From Mycobacterium sp. GA-2829 (GTDB lineage Bacteria > Actinomycetota > Actinomycetes > Mycobacteriales > Mycobacteriaceae): a stretch of DNA of 64,000 nucleotides. Of this stretch, positions 26,178 to 34,107 are shown piece by piece. The stretch covers positions 39,339 through 103,338 of the forward strand of contig NZ_LQIT01000017.1 in the NCBI RefSeq assembly GCF_001499965.1, in the 5' to 3' direction. Positions within the stretch are counted from its first letter, which is position 1. The number at the start of each line of letters is the position of its first letter. The notes under the pieces are model-generated. The model saw nothing but the letters and a program-made list of their open reading frames with translations, searched no databases and had not been told where the DNA came from. The translations under genes and the position numbers were made by a program.

Positions 26178-26927
26178 ATGCTGAGCATGATCTTGCGAGC
26201 GGTCCTGGCGATGGCCGGGACTCTGACGCTCGCGGTGACCGGGTCCGTCGCGACCGGATCAGCGGCGATCAGCACGACCCCGGCCGTCACGTCGATCACC
26301 CCCGGCGGCGGCGACGTCGTCGGCGTGGCCATGCCGCTGACCGTGCGGTTCGCCGGACCGGTCGACAATCGGCTGGCCGCGCAGCGGTCGTTGCAGATCA
26401 GTTCGCCGGCCACGCCGGCGGGTGAGTTCAGCTGGCTCGGCGATTCGGTGATGCAGTGGACGCCGACGGGCTTCTGGCCGGCGCACTCACCGATCACGGT
26501 CGACGCCGGTGGTTTCGCCGCGGAGTTCCGCACCGGCGCCTCGGTGGTCGGCGTCGCCGATATCGACGCGCACACCTTCACCGTCAGCATCGACGATCAG
26601 GTGGTCCGCGAGATGCCCGCATCGATGGGCAAGCCGAAGTTCCCGACCCCGCAGGGCACGTTCCGCGTCCTGGGCAAGGAATCGGTCGTGGTGATGGATT
26701 CGCGCACCATCGGCATCCCGCTCGACGACCCCGAGGGCTACAAACTCACCGTTTACGACGCGGTCCGCATCACCTGGGGCGGCGTGTACGTGCACGGCGC
26801 GCCCTGGTCGACCGGCTCACAGGGCTACGCCAACGTCAGCCACGGCTGCATCAACCTCAGCCCGGACAACGCCGACTGGTACTTCAACACCGTCGGCCTC
26901 GGCGACCCCGTCATCGTCCAGAGCTAG
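26178..26927 (+). CDS. L,D-transpeptidase (YkuD domain), exported
   Basis: A 249-residue enzyme with an N-terminal signal sequence (MLSMILRAVLAMAGTLTLAV), one Ig-like domain (about residues 38-115) and a YkuD catalytic domain ending in HGAPWSTGSQGYANVSHGC, where C224 is the nucleophile and the His residues complete the active site. L,D-transpeptidases make 3-3 cross-links in mycobacterial peptidoglycan and are resistant to most beta-lactams other than carbapenems. It resembles the shorter mycobacterial Ldt proteins rather than LdtB, which has two Ig-like domains. Confidence 0.9.
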   Translation: MLSMILRAVLAMAGTLTLAVTGSVATGSAAISTTPAVTSITPGGGDVVGVAMPLTVRFAGPVDNRLAAQRSLQISSPATPAGEFSWLGDSVMQWTPTGFWPAHSPITVDAGGFAAEFRTGASVVGVADIDAHTFTVSIDDQVVREMPASMGKPKFPTPQGTFRVLGKESVVVMDSRTIGIPLDDPEGYKLTVYDAVRITWGGVYVHGAPWSTGSQGYANVSHGCINLSPDNADWYFNTVGLGDPVIVQS

Positions 26928-27561
26928 CCGCGTGCAGGTTCTTCGCGGTCGGTGAGGTGGCGACCGTGGCCGGGTCCGGATAGGTGCCCAGCACGCGGTC
27001 GGCGGTGCCTGCGCTGGTCACCGTGAACCAGTAGTGCTCGTTCTTGAAGTGGTGCTGCCGGTGGTTGCGCCAGAGCGCTCGGTACGCGGTGGTCTTCGGC
27101 TTGTAGTCGCTGTGGATGAGGTAGTGGCACCACTCGTACACCAGGCCGACCACCGCCAGCGACATCAGAAACGTCAGACCCATGCCCAAGCGCGGGAAGA
27201 CGAGTAGCGCCACCGCGAGTGCGACCGCAAGCAGCCACAGCAGCACCTGCCACGGGATGAAGATCAGCCCGACGACGCGGGGGTCGACGTGGTGTTCACG
27301 ATGCTTACGCGCCACCAGGGGGTCGACGCGCAGCGGGCCGATCCGGCGCGGCCGCCAGTGCAGGATGCCGACGTGCACCACCCACTCCACGAACGGGAAC
27401 GCGGCGGCCAGCGCGACCGGCACCAGCGCATCGACGGGCTGCCAGTCGCCGACCGCCACCCGGGCGGCCGCGGCGCCCACCAGCGTGCCGGCGATCAGCC
27501 AGGGGGAGGGGTGCCGCCAGAACTCGCGGCGGGCGTCGGCCAGGGTGAAGCTGCGGGTCAT
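26911..27561 (-). CDS. Sterol desaturase/fatty acid hydroxylase-superfamily membrane protein
   Basis: A 216-residue integral membrane protein with four or five transmembrane helices and the histidine clusters of a non-haem di-iron centre: [15 protein letters not shown] and [13 protein letters not shown]. Enzymes of this fold hydroxylate or desaturate sterols, fatty acids or sphingolipids. It is co-encoded with a GntR regulator by an ATGA overlap, which makes the regulator its likely controller. Convergent overlap of 17 bases with the L,D-transpeptidase gene. Confidence 0.85.
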   Translation of the reverse strand: MTRSFTLADARREFWRHPSPWLIAGTLVGAAAARVAVGDWQPVDALVPVALAAAFPFVEWVVHVGILHWRPRRIGPLRVDPLVARKHREHHVDPRVVGLIFIPWQVLLWLLAVALAVALLVFPRLGMGLTFLMSLAVVGLVYEWCHYLIHSDYKPKTTAYRALWRNHRQHHFKNEHYWFTVTSAGTADRVLGTYPDPATVATSPTAKNLHAASSGR

Positions 27562-28277
27562 CGGGCCTCCAGATCGGACAGCGCGCCGAGCAGCGCGGTG
27601 GTGGCGGGTTCGAGCAGTCGGCGGGCGGCGTCGGTGGCCCCGGCCGGATCACCGGCGACCACGGCCGCCGCGAGCGCGCGATAGGCCTCCGGGTGGCCGA
27701 CTTCGGCGGCCATCATCGTGGCCAGTGCGGGCAGGGCCGGTTCGTAGGCGGCGCGCAGCGTGTTGTACATCAGGCGGAACGCCACCGAATCCGCCCCGTC
27801 CACGATGTGGTCCCAGAAGGTGAGCGCGATACGTTGTGCGGCAACGGGATCGGCTTCGGCCTCGAGGGCGTTGACGGTGTCGTCGAGGCGGTCGGCGAGC
27901 GCGGCCCCGCCGCGTCGGGCCGCGAGTTCGGCGATTTTGGGCCCGTTGTGCAGCCGGGTCTCGAGGATGCTGCGGACGACGGAGAGGTCCAGTTCGCCGC
28001 CGTGCATCAGCAGACGGGGGAGCAGGTCCAGTCCGGCGGTGCGGCGGTAGTCGCGCACGGTGGTCAGGTCGCCCTGACGCACCTCGATCAGGCCGGCGCC
28101 GGTGAGCCGTTTGAGCGCCTCGCGGACCGCGGGCCGCGACACCCCGAGCACTTCGGCGAGGCGGCGCTCGCTGGGCAGTGTCTCGCCGGGCTGCAGCTGC
28201 CCGCTGAGCACCTCGGACATGATCTGGTCGAAGACGTCCTCGGGGACCGACCGGCGGTGGACGGGTTGCAGCGCCAT
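27558..28277 (-). CDS. GntR/FadR-family transcriptional regulator
   Basis: A 239-residue regulator. The winged helix occupies about residues 10-75 ([22 protein letters not shown] is the recognition region, shown here in part as [16 protein letters not shown]). The C-terminal FCD-type helical ligand domain contains [15 protein letters not shown]. FadR-type proteins bind acyl-CoA or organic acids. The gene overlaps the start of the sterol-desaturase-fold gene by 4 bases, so it should regulate its own operon. ATG at 28277 is chosen over 28298. Confidence 0.88.
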   Translation of the reverse strand: MALQPVHRRSVPEDVFDQIMSEVLSGQLQPGETLPSERRLAEVLGVSRPAVREALKRLTGAGLIEVRQGDLTTVRDYRRTAGLDLLPRLLMHGGELDLSVVRSILETRLHNGPKIAELAARRGGAALADRLDDTVNALEAEADPVAAQRIALTFWDHIVDGADSVAFRLMYNTLRAAYEPALPALATMMAAEVGHPEAYRALAAAVVAGDPAGATDAARRLLEPATTALLGALSDLEAR

Positions 28278-28336
28278 GGGCCGAGCATTGCAGCGCACCG
28301 GTCAGAGGTCAAGTGGTCTTACCAGTGCCGACGTCG

Positions 28337-28393
28337 CGAGCGTCGGGTTATGCCACGCCGCACGCCGCGAAGCGTGCATCAACCCGACACTCG
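28337..28393. repeat. 57-bp imperfect palindromic intergenic element
   Basis: Inverted arms CGAGCGTCGGGTT (28337-28349) and AACCCGACACTCG (28381-28393) pair at 12 of 13 positions, and an inner dyad ATGCCACGC/GCGTGCAT continues the stem. Size, position between genes and arm composition resemble the 64-bp repeat, but the sequence is different. It lies between the lipoprotein terminus and the GntR promoter and could act as a bidirectional terminator. Confidence 0.7.
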
Positions 28394-28401
28394 ACCCGGC
28401 G

Positions 28402-28842
28402 TCAGCAGGTGGTGGTGATCTCGTACTTCGCCTCGGCGGCCTCGGTGGGGTTGTCGGCGAACGACCCCTTCGCCGTTCCGGTGATCTTGATGATGGAGTC
28501 GTTGATGACGGCCTTGCCGTCGCCGACCGTGCCCTCCCAGAAGGCGCCGGTGAACCCCTCGAGATCGCGGATCTCGACCGAATGGGCGGCGACGTTGTCA
28601 CCGGTGGACACCGATGCGGAGAAACCCGGGGTCTTCTCGCCGAAGTCGGAGATGAGCCATGTCCACCCGGCCTGGCTGCACTCCACCGGGATCTTGGCGG
28701 TCTGCTGCCCGTTGACGCTGACCTGGGCGGTCCTGGTGCCCAGCGCGGGCTCCTGGCTGCCGCACGCGGTGAGCGCCGCAGCACTTGCCGCCGCCAGCAA
28801 CACGATTCGGATGTTCACGCGCCACCTCTGTTTCGTTGACAT
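28402..28842 (-). CDS. LpqH-family (19 kDa antigen-like) lipoprotein
   Basis: A lipoprotein of about 146 residues: basic start, hydrophobic stretch IRIVLLAAASAAAL and lipobox LTAC, then a beta-rich domain with two further Cys (VECSQAGW and the C-terminal TTTC), as in LpqH/LppE. These are surface-exposed TLR2 ligands and antigens of unknown function. ATG at 28842 is used; GTG at 28818 with AGAGGTGG upstream is a good alternative. The gene is 25 bases downstream of the MmyB-type regulator gene and may be co-transcribed. Confidence 0.85.
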   Translation of the reverse strand: MSTKQRWRVNIRIVLLAAASAAALTACGSQEPALGTRTAQVSVNGQQTAKIPVECSQAGWTWLISDFGEKTPGFSASVSTGDNVAAHSVEIRDLEGFTGAFWEGTVGDGKAVINDSIIKITGTAKGSFADNPTEAAEAKYEITTTC

Positions 28843-28867
28843 CGCGGGGTCGGTGTCCCGGCCCCGC

Positions 28868-29668
28868 TCATTGCGGACTTCCCGACGTCGTCGCACGGCA
28901 AACCAGAGCCGCGGCGGTGGCCTCGTCGGCGGGCAGGAACGCCTCGATGCTCAACTCGGCCGCGGTGAGGTCGAGCGCCGTGCCGAACGTCGTGACGGTG
29001 CTGAGGAACCGCAGCAATTCCCCACCGGCGGTTCGTAATTCGAGCGGGACCGCGACCGCGGCCGGATCGGGGGAGTGCTCGGACCCCGGATAGGACTCGC
29101 ATTCGGCGAGCAGCGCGGTGAGCTCGGTGGACCCGCTGGCCGCAACCTCCCGGCGCAACCGGGCGAGCAGGTGGTGCCGCCACTGACCGAGGTTGCGGAT
29201 CCGCGGTGCCAGCCCCTGGGGGTGCAGCGCCAGCCGCAGGGCGTTGGGGTGCTGCAGGAGCGCCGGGTCGACGCCGTCGAGCAGGACGCCCGCGGCGGCG
29301 TTGGCGCTCAGGATGTTCCAGTTCCGGTCGACCGCGACGCACGGGTACGGCGCGTACGCCGCCAGCACCCGCTGCACACCGTCGCGCACCGCGGCCATGT
29401 CCGGGTGGTCGAGCGTGCGCTCGGGATAGCCCGGCGCCAGGCCGGCGGCCACCAGCAGCTCGTTGCGGTCCCGCAACGGGACGTCGAGCACCTCGGCGAG
29501 CCGCAGCACCATCGCGCGGCTGGGCGAGGACCGGCCCGTCTCCAGGAAACTGATGTGCCGCGCGGAGATGTCGGCCTCGATGGCCAGTTCCAGCTGGCTG
29601 AGCCGTCGCCGCTGCCGCCAGGTGCGCAGCACGTCGCCGAAGGTCGGGGCGACGGACGGGGCGGTCAC
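28868..29668 (-). CDS. XRE/MmyB-family transcriptional regulator
   Basis: A 266-residue regulator with an N-terminal helix-turn-helix (residues about 8-65, LRTWRQRRRLSQLELA and ISARHISFLETGRSSPS) and a C-terminal MmyB-type PAS-like ligand domain, recognised by VAVDRNWNILSANAAAG and LRLALHPQGLAPRI. Relatives control antibiotic or oxidoreductase genes and may bind fatty acids. GTG at 29668 is chosen because upstream codons run through a palindromic operator at 29703. It is divergent from a small membrane protein gene at 29775. Confidence 0.88.
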   Translation of the reverse strand: MTAPSVAPTFGDVLRTWRQRRRLSQLELAIEADISARHISFLETGRSSPSRAMVLRLAEVLDVPLRDRNELLVAAGLAPGYPERTLDHPDMAAVRDGVQRVLAAYAPYPCVAVDRNWNILSANAAAGVLLDGVDPALLQHPNALRLALHPQGLAPRIRNLGQWRHHLLARLRREVAASGSTELTALLAECESYPGSEHSPDPAAVAVPLELRTAGGELLRFLSTVTTFGTALDLTAAELSIEAFLPADEATAAALVCRATTSGSPQ

Positions 29669-29702
29669 GGGTCCAGTGTCGCCTGCGCGCGGAGGCGCCG
29701 CC

Positions 29703-29719
29703 ATTACTTCGGAGGTAAT
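29703..29719. promoter_or_regulatory. Palindromic operator candidate for the MmyB-type regulator
   Basis: ATTACTTCGGAGGTAAT is a 17-base dyad with seven of eight pairs matched around a central G. It is AT-rich against a GC-rich background and lies 35 bases upstream of the regulator start and 56 bases upstream of the divergent gene. Related MmyB-type regulators autoregulate from such sites; the assignment here is inference from symmetry and position. Confidence 0.6.
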
Positions 29720-29774
29720 TGCCCCGATGACCCGTGCGGACGACCGTGGAGGTGACCCCCGGAAGGAGTCCACG

Positions 29775-30122
29775 ATGCAGAGCGCCGAACCGAACATCCC
29801 CCGCTGGTTGCGTTTCGTGCTGGCGGCGGACCGCGCGGGCTCGTCCTGGTACATCGGCACGGGTTTCCTGTTCGCCCCCGTGCTGGCGCTGGTGTCGCCG
29901 TGGCCCACGCTCACCGCGGTGCTGTGGACGGTCATCGCGCTGGCCGGGCTGTGGCTGGGTCTGCTCGGGATCGCGATGGCCACCGGACTGTCGATCGTGC
30001 TGCGGTCCAACACCGAGATCCCCGAGGACTACTGGCGTTCGATCATCGACTTTCCGGCGACACCGCCTGCGCCGCAGCGGAATTCTCCGCAGACCCGGTG
30101 TAGTCGACCTGCCAGTGTTTGA
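29775..30122 (+). CDS. Small membrane protein divergent from MmyB regulator
   Basis: A 115-residue protein with an amphipathic start (PRWLRFVLAADRAGSSWYIG) and two predicted transmembrane helices (about residues 27-75). No family is recognised. Good ribosome site (GGAAGGAG) before ATG 29775. It shares a 106-base promoter region with the regulator, making it the probable regulated target. Its last 80 bases run antisense into the 3' end of the CYP125 gene, so the C-terminal tail (about 25 residues) is constrained by both frames. Confidence 0.72.
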   Translation: MQSAEPNIPRWLRFVLAADRAGSSWYIGTGFLFAPVLALVSPWPTLTAVLWTVIALAGLWLGLLGIAMATGLSIVLRSNTEIPEDYWRSIIDFPATPPAPQRNSPQTRCSRPASV

Positions 30123-31347
30123 TGCCGTTGAGCCAGCCCGACCGTAACCTCTCCGGCTTGGCGAGCGGGGTGAGGTCGGGCATGTGGTCGGCGATGGCGT
30201 CGAACATCAGGTTGATGGTCATCCGCGCCAGGTTGGCACCGATGCAGTAGTGGGCGCCCGTCCCGCCGAACCCGACGTGCGGGTTCGGGTCGCGCAGGAT
30301 GTCGAACCGGTACGGATCGTCGAAGACGTCCTCGTCGAAGTTGGCCGAGCGGTAGAACATCACCACCCGCTGCCCCTTCTTGATCGTCACGCCGGACAGT
30401 TCGGTGTCGCACAGCGCGGTGCGCTGGAACGAGGTCACCGGCGTCGCCCAGCGCACGATCTCATCGGCGGCCGTCGTCGGGCGCTCCCGTTTGTACAGCT
30501 CCCACTGCTCGGGGAACTCGGTGAACGCCATCATCCCCTGGGTGATCGAGTTGCGGGTGGTCTCGTTGCCCGCGACGGCGAGCAGGATCACGAAGAACCC
30601 GAACTCGTCGTCGGAGAGCTTGTGTCCCTCGACGTCGGCCTGGACCAGTTTGGTGACCAGGTCGTCGCGGGGGTTGGCCGCCCGCTCGGCGGCCATCTGC
30701 ATGCCGTACATGATCAGCTCCATCGAGGCGCCGATCGGGTCGTTGGTCGCGAACTCCGGATCCTGATCGCCCACCATGTGATTCGACCAGTCGAACAGCT
30801 TCTTGCGGTCCTCCTGCGGGACGCCCATCAGCCCGGCGATCGCCTGCAGCGGCAACTCACACGACACCTGTTCGACGAAATCGCCCGCCCCCAGTCCGGC
30901 CGCGGTCCGCGCGATGTCCTGGGCGCGGGCGCCGAGTTCGGCGCGCAGCCGCTCCACCGCCCTCGGCGTGAACGCGCGCGAGACGATCTGGCGCAGGTGG
31001 GTGTGGTGCGGGGCATCCATGTTGAGCAGGACGAACTTCCCGCGTTCGATCTGTTCACCGTTGGACCCGTCGCGGTAGCGGGGCAGCGCGGTCTTGGCCT
31101 CGCTGGAGAACACGTCGCTGCGCCGCGAGATCTCCTTGACGTCGCGGTGTCTGGTGACCACCCAGAAGCCGCCGTCGTCGAAGCCGCCTGCCCCGATCGG
31201 TTGTTCGTTCCACCAGATCGGGGCGACCCGGCGCATGTGGGCGAGCTCCTCGACGGGGAGCCGTTCGGCGTAGATGTCGGGATCGGTGAAGTCGAAGCCG
31301 GGCGGGAGGTCGGGACGAACTCGGTCGCTGTGCAGGACCACGGGCAT
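30043..31347 (-). CDS. cyp125: Cytochrome P450, CYP125 family
   Basis: A 434-residue P450 matching CYP125A1 over nearly its whole length (LPPGFDFTDPDIYAERLPVE, NMDAPHHTHLRQIVSRAFTP). The I-helix motif is AGNETT, and the haem ligand is C368 in FGGTGAHYCIG. CYP125 oxidises C-27 of cholesterol or cholest-4-en-3-one, the first step of side-chain removal. No other core cholesterol-uptake genes are adjacent, so this may be a second, off-cluster CYP125 (as fast growers can carry). A near-consensus KstR box lies 86 bases upstream. The C-terminal 16 residues (SAENSAAAQAVSPESR) extend past the usual end. Confidence 0.93.
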   Translation of the reverse strand: MPVVLHSDRVRPDLPPGFDFTDPDIYAERLPVEELAHMRRVAPIWWNEQPIGAGGFDDGGFWVVTRHRDVKEISRRSDVFSSEAKTALPRYRDGSNGEQIERGKFVLLNMDAPHHTHLRQIVSRAFTPRAVERLRAELGARAQDIARTAAGLGAGDFVEQVSCELPLQAIAGLMGVPQEDRKKLFDWSNHMVGDQDPEFATNDPIGASMELIMYGMQMAAERAANPRDDLVTKLVQADVEGHKLSDDEFGFFVILLAVAGNETTRNSITQGMMAFTEFPEQWELYKRERPTTAADEIVRWATPVTSFQRTALCDTELSGVTIKKGQRVVMFYRSANFDEDVFDDPYRFDILRDPNPHVGFGGTGAHYCIGANLARMTINLMFDAIADHMPDLTPLAKPERLRSGWLNGIKHWQVDYTGSAENSAAAQAVSPESR

Positions 31348-31432
31348 CTCCTAGAACGAAGTCTTCTCGTGCCGTCACCGCATTGCTACACCACAGCTGG
31401 GGGCGTTGGGGCAGGGTTGGGCAAACTGAAAG

Positions 31433-31446
31433 TGGAACGTGTTACC
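31433..31446. promoter_or_regulatory. KstR-type operator, one mismatch
   Basis: TGGAACGTGTTACC matches the KstR core TNNAACNNGTTNNA at every defined position except the last (C for A). It lies in the 212-base gap between the divergent CYP125 gene (start 31347) and the secreted-protein gene at 31560. cyp125 is a classic member of the KstR sterol regulon, which raises the likelihood; one-mismatch matches can occur by chance. Confidence 0.5.
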
Positions 31447-31559
31447 GCAGCGCCGTCCCGGTGTTCCGCCGAGAAACGTCGGCCACTTCTGTAACAAAGA
31501 CGGCGCCGAAGGAGAACAATCCCGTGTAACCAGGTCACGCGACGTGGAGGGAGACCGCA

Positions 31560-32051
31560 GTGGCGATCGAATTTCGGCGCACCGCCGCCTGTGCGGCACT
31601 GGGTGTGGGCATCGGCATGGGACTGTTCGCGGCGGCGCCCGCGGCGTTCGCCGAACCCGTACCGACACCGGCACCCGCACCGGCGCCCGAACCGGTCCCG
31701 CCGCCCGCGCCGGTCCTGACCGCCGCCGCACCCGGAGCCGTCGACCCGCTGGCGGCGCCCGCCGAGGTTCCGCATCTGTCCAGCCCGGACAACCCGCCGC
31801 CCGGGACCACGACGACACCGACCGCGCCGACCGGCAGCCGCGGGCTGACCTATCTGCGCGAGCTCTGGCACGCGGTGCAGACCCAGGAGGTCAGCGGCGG
31901 TGACGCGATCTTCCTGCTGACCCAGCGTCCGCTGTCGTCGGCGCCGCCGCCCGGGATGCCCGCCAACCCGCAGCCCCCCGCGCCGGCCGCTCCCGCACCG
32001 GCCCCGGCACCCGCGCCGGCTCCGGTCGCGCCGCCCGCACCGCTGCCCTGA
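31560..32051 (+). CDS. Secreted proline/alanine-rich protein
   Basis: A 163-residue exported protein: signal peptide (TAACAALGVGIGMGLFAA, cleavage near AFA-EP at about residue 31), then Pro/Ala-rich low-complexity segments at both ends separated by a short structured part GLTYLRELWHAVQTQEVSGG. Pro-Ala repeats are common in mycobacterial cell-wall proteins. Function unknown. Start is GTG at 31560. It stands alone between CYP125 and the ferredoxin. Confidence 0.75.
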   Translation: MAIEFRRTAACAALGVGIGMGLFAAAPAAFAEPVPTPAPAPAPEPVPPPAPVLTAAAPGAVDPLAAPAEVPHLSSPDNPPPGTTTTPTAPTGSRGLTYLRELWHAVQTQEVSGGDAIFLLTQRPLSSAPPPGMPANPQPPAPAAPAPAPAPAPAPVAPPAPLP

Positions 32052-32063
32052 CGTCCCTGTGAA

Positions 32064-32083
32064 TTAGGGACTTTCGGCCCCAG
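32064..32083 (+). promoter_or_regulatory. DosR (DevR) box upstream of fdxA
   Basis: TTAGGGACTTTCGGCCCCAG agrees with the DosR consensus TTSGGGACTWWAGTCCCSAA at 16 of 20 positions, keeping the critical GGGAC and the CCC half. It lies 34 bases upstream of the ferredoxin ATG. fdxA is a known DosR target in M. tuberculosis. A GTCCCT/AGGGAC dyad (32053-32058 and 32066-32071) overlaps its left part. Confidence 0.75.
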
Positions 32084-32117
32084 CGCAGCGCGGGCCGCGG
32101 TTCCTAACGTAGGGCCC

Positions 32118-32459
32118 ATGACGTATGTGATCGGTAGGGCCTGTGTCGATGTCGTCGACAAGTCCTGCGTACCCGAGTGCCCGGTCGACTGCATCTACGA
32201 AGGCGACCGGTCGATGTACATCAACCCCGACGAGTGCGTCGACTGTGGCGCCTGCCGGGTGATCTGCAAGATGGACGCGATCTACTTCGAGACCGATCTG
32301 CCCGACGACGAACGCGACCACCTCGGTGACAATGCGGCGTTCTTCACCGAGGTGCTGCCGGGCCGCGACGCGCCACTGGGTATGCCGGGCGGTGCCACCG
32401 CCCTCGGCCGGCTCGGGGTGGACACCCCGCTGGTGGCCGCGCTGCCCCGGCAGGGCTGA
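32118..32459 (+). CDS. fdxA: 7Fe ferredoxin FdxA
   Basis: A 113-residue ferredoxin with eight Cys at 9, 17, 21, 25, 40, 43, 46 and 50. By comparison with 7Fe ferredoxins, C9, C17 and C50 hold the [3Fe-4S] cluster, C21, C40, C43 and C46 the [4Fe-4S] cluster, and C25 is free. The C-terminal extension GDNAAFFTEVLPGRDAPLG is typical of mycobacterial FdxA. It carries electrons to P450s or other oxidoreductases and is induced by hypoxia. Start ATG follows the DosR box; the partner enzyme is not identifiable here, although CYP125 is close. Confidence 0.95.
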   Translation: MTYVIGRACVDVVDKSCVPECPVDCIYEGDRSMYINPDECVDCGACRVICKMDAIYFETDLPDDERDHLGDNAAFFTEVLPGRDAPLGMPGGATALGRLGVDTPLVAALPRQG

Positions 32460-32460
32460 C

Positions 32461-32886
32461 CTACGGACGCCGGTACTCCACCATCGCCTGCCGGTACAGC
32501 GTCGAGTCGCCCTGTGCGACAACGAGTTCGGTGGATGTGACGGTGTAGACCACGTCGTCGTTCTCGGCGGTGAACCCGTTGACGGCCGCCGGTGTGGCGT
32601 CGAGCATCAGCGCCGCATCGTCCTCGAGCCGGACCCCGCGGTACTGCAGCTGACCGTCCGGGCCCGAGCAGATGGCGACCAGCGCGTCCTGGGTGCGCCC
32701 GTAGGCCGTCGCCACCGCGGCACCCTGGCAGTAGGCGGCGGTGCCGACGAATCCACGGTCGTCGGTGGGGAATTCGGTCGCCGGCGCGGCCGCCGCGAGT
32801 GGTGCGGCAGCGGCGGCGATGGCCAGCGTGGCCGCGACCACGACCGCACTCCGCCGAACCTGTGCTGACGGCGGCGAAACGGCCAT
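32461..32886 (-). CDS. Secreted hypothetical protein
   Basis: A 141-residue protein with a clear signal peptide (RRSAVVVAATLAIAAAAAPL, cleavage near AAA-AP at about residue 34) and two Cys (AAYCQG, VAICSG) that could form a disulfide. The mature part reads like a small beta-rich lipid- or ligand-binding domain, with no recognised catalytic motif. Conserved in mycobacteria in my recollection but uncharacterised. It is convergent with fdxA, 1 base apart. Confidence 0.75.
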   Translation of the reverse strand: MAVSPPSAQVRRSAVVVAATLAIAAAAAPLAAAAPATEFPTDDRGFVGTAAYCQGAAVATAYGRTQDALVAICSGPDGQLQYRGVRLEDDAALMLDATPAAVNGFTAENDDVVYTVTSTELVVAQGDSTLYRQAMVEYRRP

Positions 32887-32944
32887 GCCGCACGCTAACC
32901 CGTGCGGCGGCCTACGCCCGGTACATCGGTGTCGTGTCGCCGGA

Positions 32945-34075
32945 TCAGACGCCCGCGGCCTCGTTGAGCGCGTTGAGCGTCGAGGTCGCCTCCAGGTACT
33001 CCTGCACCCAGCGCTCGATCACCGCGGCCGTCTTCTCCACCTTGGAGAACTGCCCGACGACCTGGCCGACGGGGTTGAACGCCACGTCGACGGTCTCGTT
33101 CGGGTACTTGTGCGTGGCGGCGACCGCCATACCGGACACCATGTACTGCAACGGCATTCCGAGCGGCTTGGGGTTCTCCGGCTGCTCCCACGCCTCGGTC
33201 CAGTCGTTGCGCAGCATCCGGGCGGGTTTACCGGTGAACGACCGGCTGCGCACGGTGTCGCGGCTCGAGGCCTTGGCGTAGGCGGCCTGCTGCACCGGGG
33301 TGTTCTCGGCCTCCTCGACCATCAGCCACTGCGACCCGGTCCACGCGCCCGCGGCGCCGAGGGCCAGCGCCGCGGCGATCTGCTGCCCGCTGCCGATGCC
33401 GCCCGCGGCCAGCACCGGAACCGGCGCGACCTCCTTGACGACCTGCGGCCACAGCACGATGGAGCCGACCTCGCCGCTGTGGCCGCCGGCCTCACCGCCC
33501 TGGGCGATGATGATGTCCACGCCGGCGTCGGCGTGCTTGCGCGCCTGCGACGGGGAACCGCACAGCGCCGCGACCTTGCGGCCGGCGTCGTGGATGTTCT
33601 TGATCATGTCGACCGGCGGGGTGCCGAGCGCGTTGGCGATCAGCGTCATCTTCGGATGTCGCAGCGCGATCTCCACCTGCGGGGTGGCGGTCGCCTCGGT
33701 CCAGCCCAGCAGCTGCAGCGCGTTGTCGTCGCTGTCGTCGGTGGGCACGCCGTGGTCTTTGAGGATCTTCTTGGCGAAGTCGAGGTGCTCCTGGGGCACC
33801 AACGACTGCAACATGCCCTTGAGCTCGTCGGCGGACATGTTGGCGTCCATGCCCTCGTACTTGTTGGGGATGACGATGTCCACGCCGTACGGGTGGTCGC
33901 CGATGTGCTCGTCGATCCAGTTCAGTTCGATCTCGAGCTGTTCGGGGGTGAAGCCGACCGCGCCGAGCACACCGAATCCGCCGGCCTTGCTGACCGCCAC
34001 CACGACGTCGCGGCAGTGCGTGAAGGCGAAGATCGGGAACTCGATGCCGAGCTCGTCACAGATGGGGGTGTGCAT
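32945..34075 (-). CDS. Nitronate monooxygenase-family (NPD-like) flavoprotein
   Basis: A 376-residue TIM-barrel FMN protein of the 2-nitropropane dioxygenase family. It has the QGGEAGGHSGE loop and VLAAGGIGSGQQIAAALALGA near the phosphate-binding end. Related mycobacterial proteins (such as IpdC) act in catabolism of the sterol C/D rings rather than on nitronates. A perfect KstR-type operator upstream (34108) supports a sterol or lipid role. The sequence is full length and ends 59 bases before the next stop; no partner gene is co-transcribed. Confidence 0.88.
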   Translation of the reverse strand: MHTPICDELGIEFPIFAFTHCRDVVVAVSKAGGFGVLGAVGFTPEQLEIELNWIDEHIGDHPYGVDIVIPNKYEGMDANMSADELKGMLQSLVPQEHLDFAKKILKDHGVPTDDSDDNALQLLGWTEATATPQVEIALRHPKMTLIANALGTPPVDMIKNIHDAGRKVAALCGSPSQARKHADAGVDIIIAQGGEAGGHSGEVGSIVLWPQVVKEVAPVPVLAAGGIGSGQQIAAALALGAAGAWTGSQWLMVEEAENTPVQQAAYAKASSRDTVRSRSFTGKPARMLRNDWTEAWEQPENPKPLGMPLQYMVSGMAVAATHKYPNETVDVAFNPVGQVVGQFSKVEKTAAVIERWVQEYLEATSTLNALNEAAGV

Positions 34076-34107
34076 GCGCGCTCCTTCACGGGGGCGGTCG
34101 GCGAAAC

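Noticed and set aside
31350..31368. Half KstR-like site TAGAAC with imperfect right half next to the CYP125 start
   Set aside because: The right half lacks GTT at the proper distance; the site at 31433 fits better.
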